A DNA stretch of 64,000 nucleotides from Chlamydoabsidia padenii (taxonomy: Eukaryota > Mucoromycota > Mucoromycetes > Mucorales > Cunninghamellaceae): NCBI GenBank assembly GCA_025330725.1, contig JAIWND010000009.1, forward strand, positions 744,001-808,000, written 5' to 3'. Below are positions 61,465-64,000 of the stretch, piece after piece (position 1 is the stretch's first letter; every line of letters begins with the position of its first letter). Made by a program: the position numbers and the translations under genes. The notes under the pieces are model-generated. The model ran no database searches and was not told the DNA's origin. It worked only from the letters and a program-made list of their open reading frames with translations.

Positions 61465-61896
61465 ATGCGTCACCCCAACGAACAGCCATCGTATATATTG
61501 GAATACAACAAATGGTACGTTCAAATAACAGCAATCATCAATCGTTAGCATGATATGATAGTAGTTGATTACAGCAATACAACAAAGTCACCAACGCAAA
61601 GATAACGGAATTACACTAAAAGGTAATCATCAACCTAACAAAGTTGATTGTCATTTTGCTATGAATCTCTGGTAAAACTGACTTGCTAACTATAAAATCT
61701 GGTTTTACTCACTTTATAATGATCTTGTCTTCTTTTTCAATTTTTAGGAACCATAGAACAAGACGATCAATCTGCTCGGTTGGAATTCACATCCTATATT
61801 TTGGTTTTATTACACTTTACAATACGTCCAAAAGCTGGGTCGGCTGATACATCTCATTACAATAGAGGAAATGACCCTCCTACTGACACAAGGTAA
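61465..61896 (+). CDS. Small gene candidate upstream of the ceramidase
   Basis: Three blocks (61465-61514, 61588-61622, 61748-61896) join in phase to 77 aa: MRHPNEQPSYILEYNK, then HQRKDNGITLKGTIEQDDQ and LEFTSYILVLLHFTIRPKAG, ending PPTDTR. The first ATG follows a strong element copy and a pyrimidine-rich leader. The second block requires skipping an earlier AG. Its last exon is out of frame with the ceramidase, so it is not simply that gene's N-terminus; it may instead be a translated leader. Family unknown. Confidence 0.3.
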
Positions 61897-62059
61897 ACCT
61901 CTTCCCCTCCCCCCCCCAAAAAAAAAGTTTGTATTCCAACTCGGTCGGGAGTTTATTCGGCTCCATTTATATTCTAATCTCTTCTTCTTCTTCTTCTTCT
62001 TCTGAATAGTCTCTTCTTTATACCCAAAGCAACTTGGTCGAAACCATCCTCTTACTGTC

Positions 62060-63369
62060 ATGTCCTTATTCGAAAAACATCAAAACTTCTCGGGATACTG
62101 GGGTCCCGCAACAAGCTCGGTGGATTGGTAAGGATATGTTCTCAACACTAGTGATTCTCACCCCCCCCCCACCAAATAAAAAGCAACTGAATTTATCATG
62201 TTTAGGTGTGAAGAAAACTATAAACACTCGTTTTACATTGCTGAATTCTGGAACACCATCTCAGTAAGTAAATGTAAACATTGAAAGGAATAAATCAGAC
62301 TGACCCACTTATTTATAGAGTTTTGCCATGGTGGGACTCGGCCTATTTGGAATATTGGTACATCATCGAACTTTAGGCTGGAGGCTTTCCAATGGATACT
62401 TTATGATGGTGGTAGTGGGGATTGGAAGGTAGGTATGATGGTAACACATATAAACATAAATAACTTGTTGACTAACACTATTCAATCCTTGTAGTGTTTT
62501 ATTCCATGGGACGCTTCAATATGAACATCAAATGTGGGACGAGGTAAGATAAAAGGTGTGATGATTTGATCATTTAGGGGGTTTATTGACAATGATGATA
62601 GATACCAATGGTATGGACGGCTTGCTACTTTTTATGGCTACTCTTACAAGAAGATGGATACAACCCTATTAGATATGGTATTGTTATTAGTTTATATTGT
62701 GCACTGGCAACATTTGTTACTAGCCATTACAATGGGTCTACTCAATTCTATCTCTTCCAAACATCGTAAGTAAACACAGGTTACCATAAATGACAATATT
62801 GATTGGAGTTGACCATGAATGCTCACCTTTATTTGTTTTACATACTTGTGATATATGCAATGTGGATGGGCTTTGTCATTATTATATAGGTTTGGTCTAG
62901 TCATGTGTAGCTGTTTGTGGTTTGTATGGAAACTTTATAAGAACGTCCGAAACATCAAAGTCATTCAATCATTTCAAAAAGGTGGTCAATTCTTGTTACT
63001 TGCTATTGGTGTTTGGCTATTTGACTCTAATCTATGCTTTGTTTTTGATTATATGCCAAATCCACAACTTCATGCCTGGTAAGTAGTTTGGTGATGATAC
63101 AATAATGTGACATGAAACTAACGAAAGGGGATGGGATCACCGATGAACTAGGTGGCACATATTGGTAAGTCTTTTGTTATTATAAAGTATTAGCCTCGAT
63201 TAAATCATCTTATTATCCAAAACTACAGATCTGCATCAGTCTTCACTACCTCTTTATGGCGACGGGGTTTGCATTAATGCGAACCAAGAAACTCCGCATT
63301 GATTATTATGCATACTTGATTCCTTACGTGCGATTGGCAGAAACTCCTGGTGGCAAAAGATTAGAATAG
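62060..63369 (+). CDS. Alkaline ceramidase (Ypc1/Ydc1/ACER family)
   Basis: Eight exons (62060-62127, 62206-62263, 62319-62428, 62495-62543, 62602-62765, 62890-63078, 63152-63164, 63229-63369) give 263 aa, matching human ACER3 (about 267). It hydrolyses (phyto/dihydro)ceramide to sphingoid base and fatty acid in ER/Golgi membranes through a seven-helix, zinc-dependent fold. GYWGPATSSVDWCEENY and YIAEFWNTIS are signature segments. The catalytic Ser/His/Asp block SVLFHGTLQYEHQMWDE and the C-terminal LHAWWHIL pair of zinc histidines are intact. Exon 7 is only 13 nt and carries the second of those histidines. Start 62060 gives the usual short cytosolic N-terminus. Confidence 0.93.
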
Positions 63370-64000
63370 TAATAGATAGATATATTATCACTTTATTGAT
63401 TAATTAATGAATAATAAAATCCTCGTTTATCTAATACATATGATACATTGAAAAAAAAAAACTGTCATGTCTTTAAACAATGACCTTCATGCAAATATTT
63501 GTGTAAGACCTTGTGATTGAAATCAAAATTACCATCAGTTCACGTGTGTAACTCCTCCCTCATGTATTCTTTAGCAGAATTAAATCATCTCTCGAACTAT
63601 GTAGGTGTCATCAGGTGTAGAATAGCAAAGCTTAAAACAAATCAGTCGGGCTTTTAATATATGTTCTTTGGCGGTAAACTCCCCTCCTTATCATAAAAAG
63701 ACGATAATCGAAAACAAGAGAGAGAAAGATGTTTATATATGCATGACCTAATGTCATGCTTTAACGATCGAGGGAAGTGGAGGGGGGGGGGACCTTACAA
63801 GTCAATGAGTTGCATTGTGTGTGTAGACAAAACAAATAGAGTTGAATTCACTCTGAAAAGGCAATTTGATTGGCTGTATGCGGGGTTTGAAATGCAGGAA
63901 AGAGTCGGCAAAGGTAGTTTAATGAAAAAAAAAAAAAAATCACTCGATCGATGTTAGAATGTGTGTACACTAAATGTCAACTGAGCATGACTCCTTACTC
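63370..64000. other. 3' spacer at window end
   Basis: Ceramidase 3' UTR (AATAAAAT near 63411), then AT-rich DNA with two element-like sites: TCGGGCTTTTAATATATG near 63646 and TGCGGGGTTTGAAATGC at 63879. They probably belong to a gene beyond the window. Confidence 0.4.

Overview
The window reads as nuclear DNA of a filamentous, early-diverging fungus, most likely Mucoromycota (an inference from gene content and style, not from a species match). Genes are dense on both strands and rich in short introns of about 45-90 nt that usually start GTAAGT, carry a CTAAC/CTGAC-like branch site and end in TTTTAG or TATAG. Coding sequence prefers CAA, GAA and GAT, and noncoding DNA is AT-rich with many T/A homopolymers. 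Fungal markers include the polarisome scaffold SPA2, a Bni4-like phosphatase targeting subunit and a Mig1/CreA-type zinc-finger repressor. Almost every multi-exon model below was assembled by eye and checked for a consistent reading frame across all splice junctions.

Layout. 0-9 kb: a short-chain dehydrogenase, a geranylgeranyl diphosphate synthase, a Gfo/Idh/MocA oxidoreductase, a large Sel1-repeat protein and a small unknown protein, all on +. 9.9-12 kb: the checkpoint clamp subunit Rad9, followed by three tandem A-tailed units of about 245 bp. 13-23.7 kb: a CCDC137-like nucleolar protein (-), mitochondrial succinyl-CoA ligase beta (+), a kinesin-4-like motor (+), a nitrilase-family hydrolase (-) and a Mig1/CreA-like repressor (-). 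23.7-27.5 kb is gene-poor, with one unresolved spliced candidate. 27.6-31 kb: APC11, a membrane-anchored dehydrogenase and a bHLH factor. 31.6-45.2 kb: a Sec7-PH Arf exchange factor (-), a SNAPC4-like Myb protein, an unknown protein ending in a Ras2-like CCIIS tail (-) and SPA2. 45.9-55.5 kb: a nucleoplasmin-like FKBP, a Rab6/Ypt6 GTPase (-), a Bni4-like protein and an acidic ankyrin protein (-). 57.6-63.4 kb: a polytopic membrane protein, two small candidates and an alkaline ceramidase.

The strongest unexplained signal spans the whole window. A G/C-plus-A/T element of the form CGGG(A/G)TTT(G/A/C)AA recurs at more than twenty places, almost all intergenic, often about 90-250 bp upstream of a start codon, and in either orientation. 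It behaves like a genome-wide promoter element. Other notable points are micro-exons that encode catalytic or switch residues (13 nt in ceramidase, 17 nt in Rab6), GC-AG introns, and several spliced relics or orphan genes in the longer spacers. Several genes fit secretory and polarity biology (Sec7-PH, Ypt6, SPA2, Bni4-like, kinesin), but nothing shows an operon-like arrangement.
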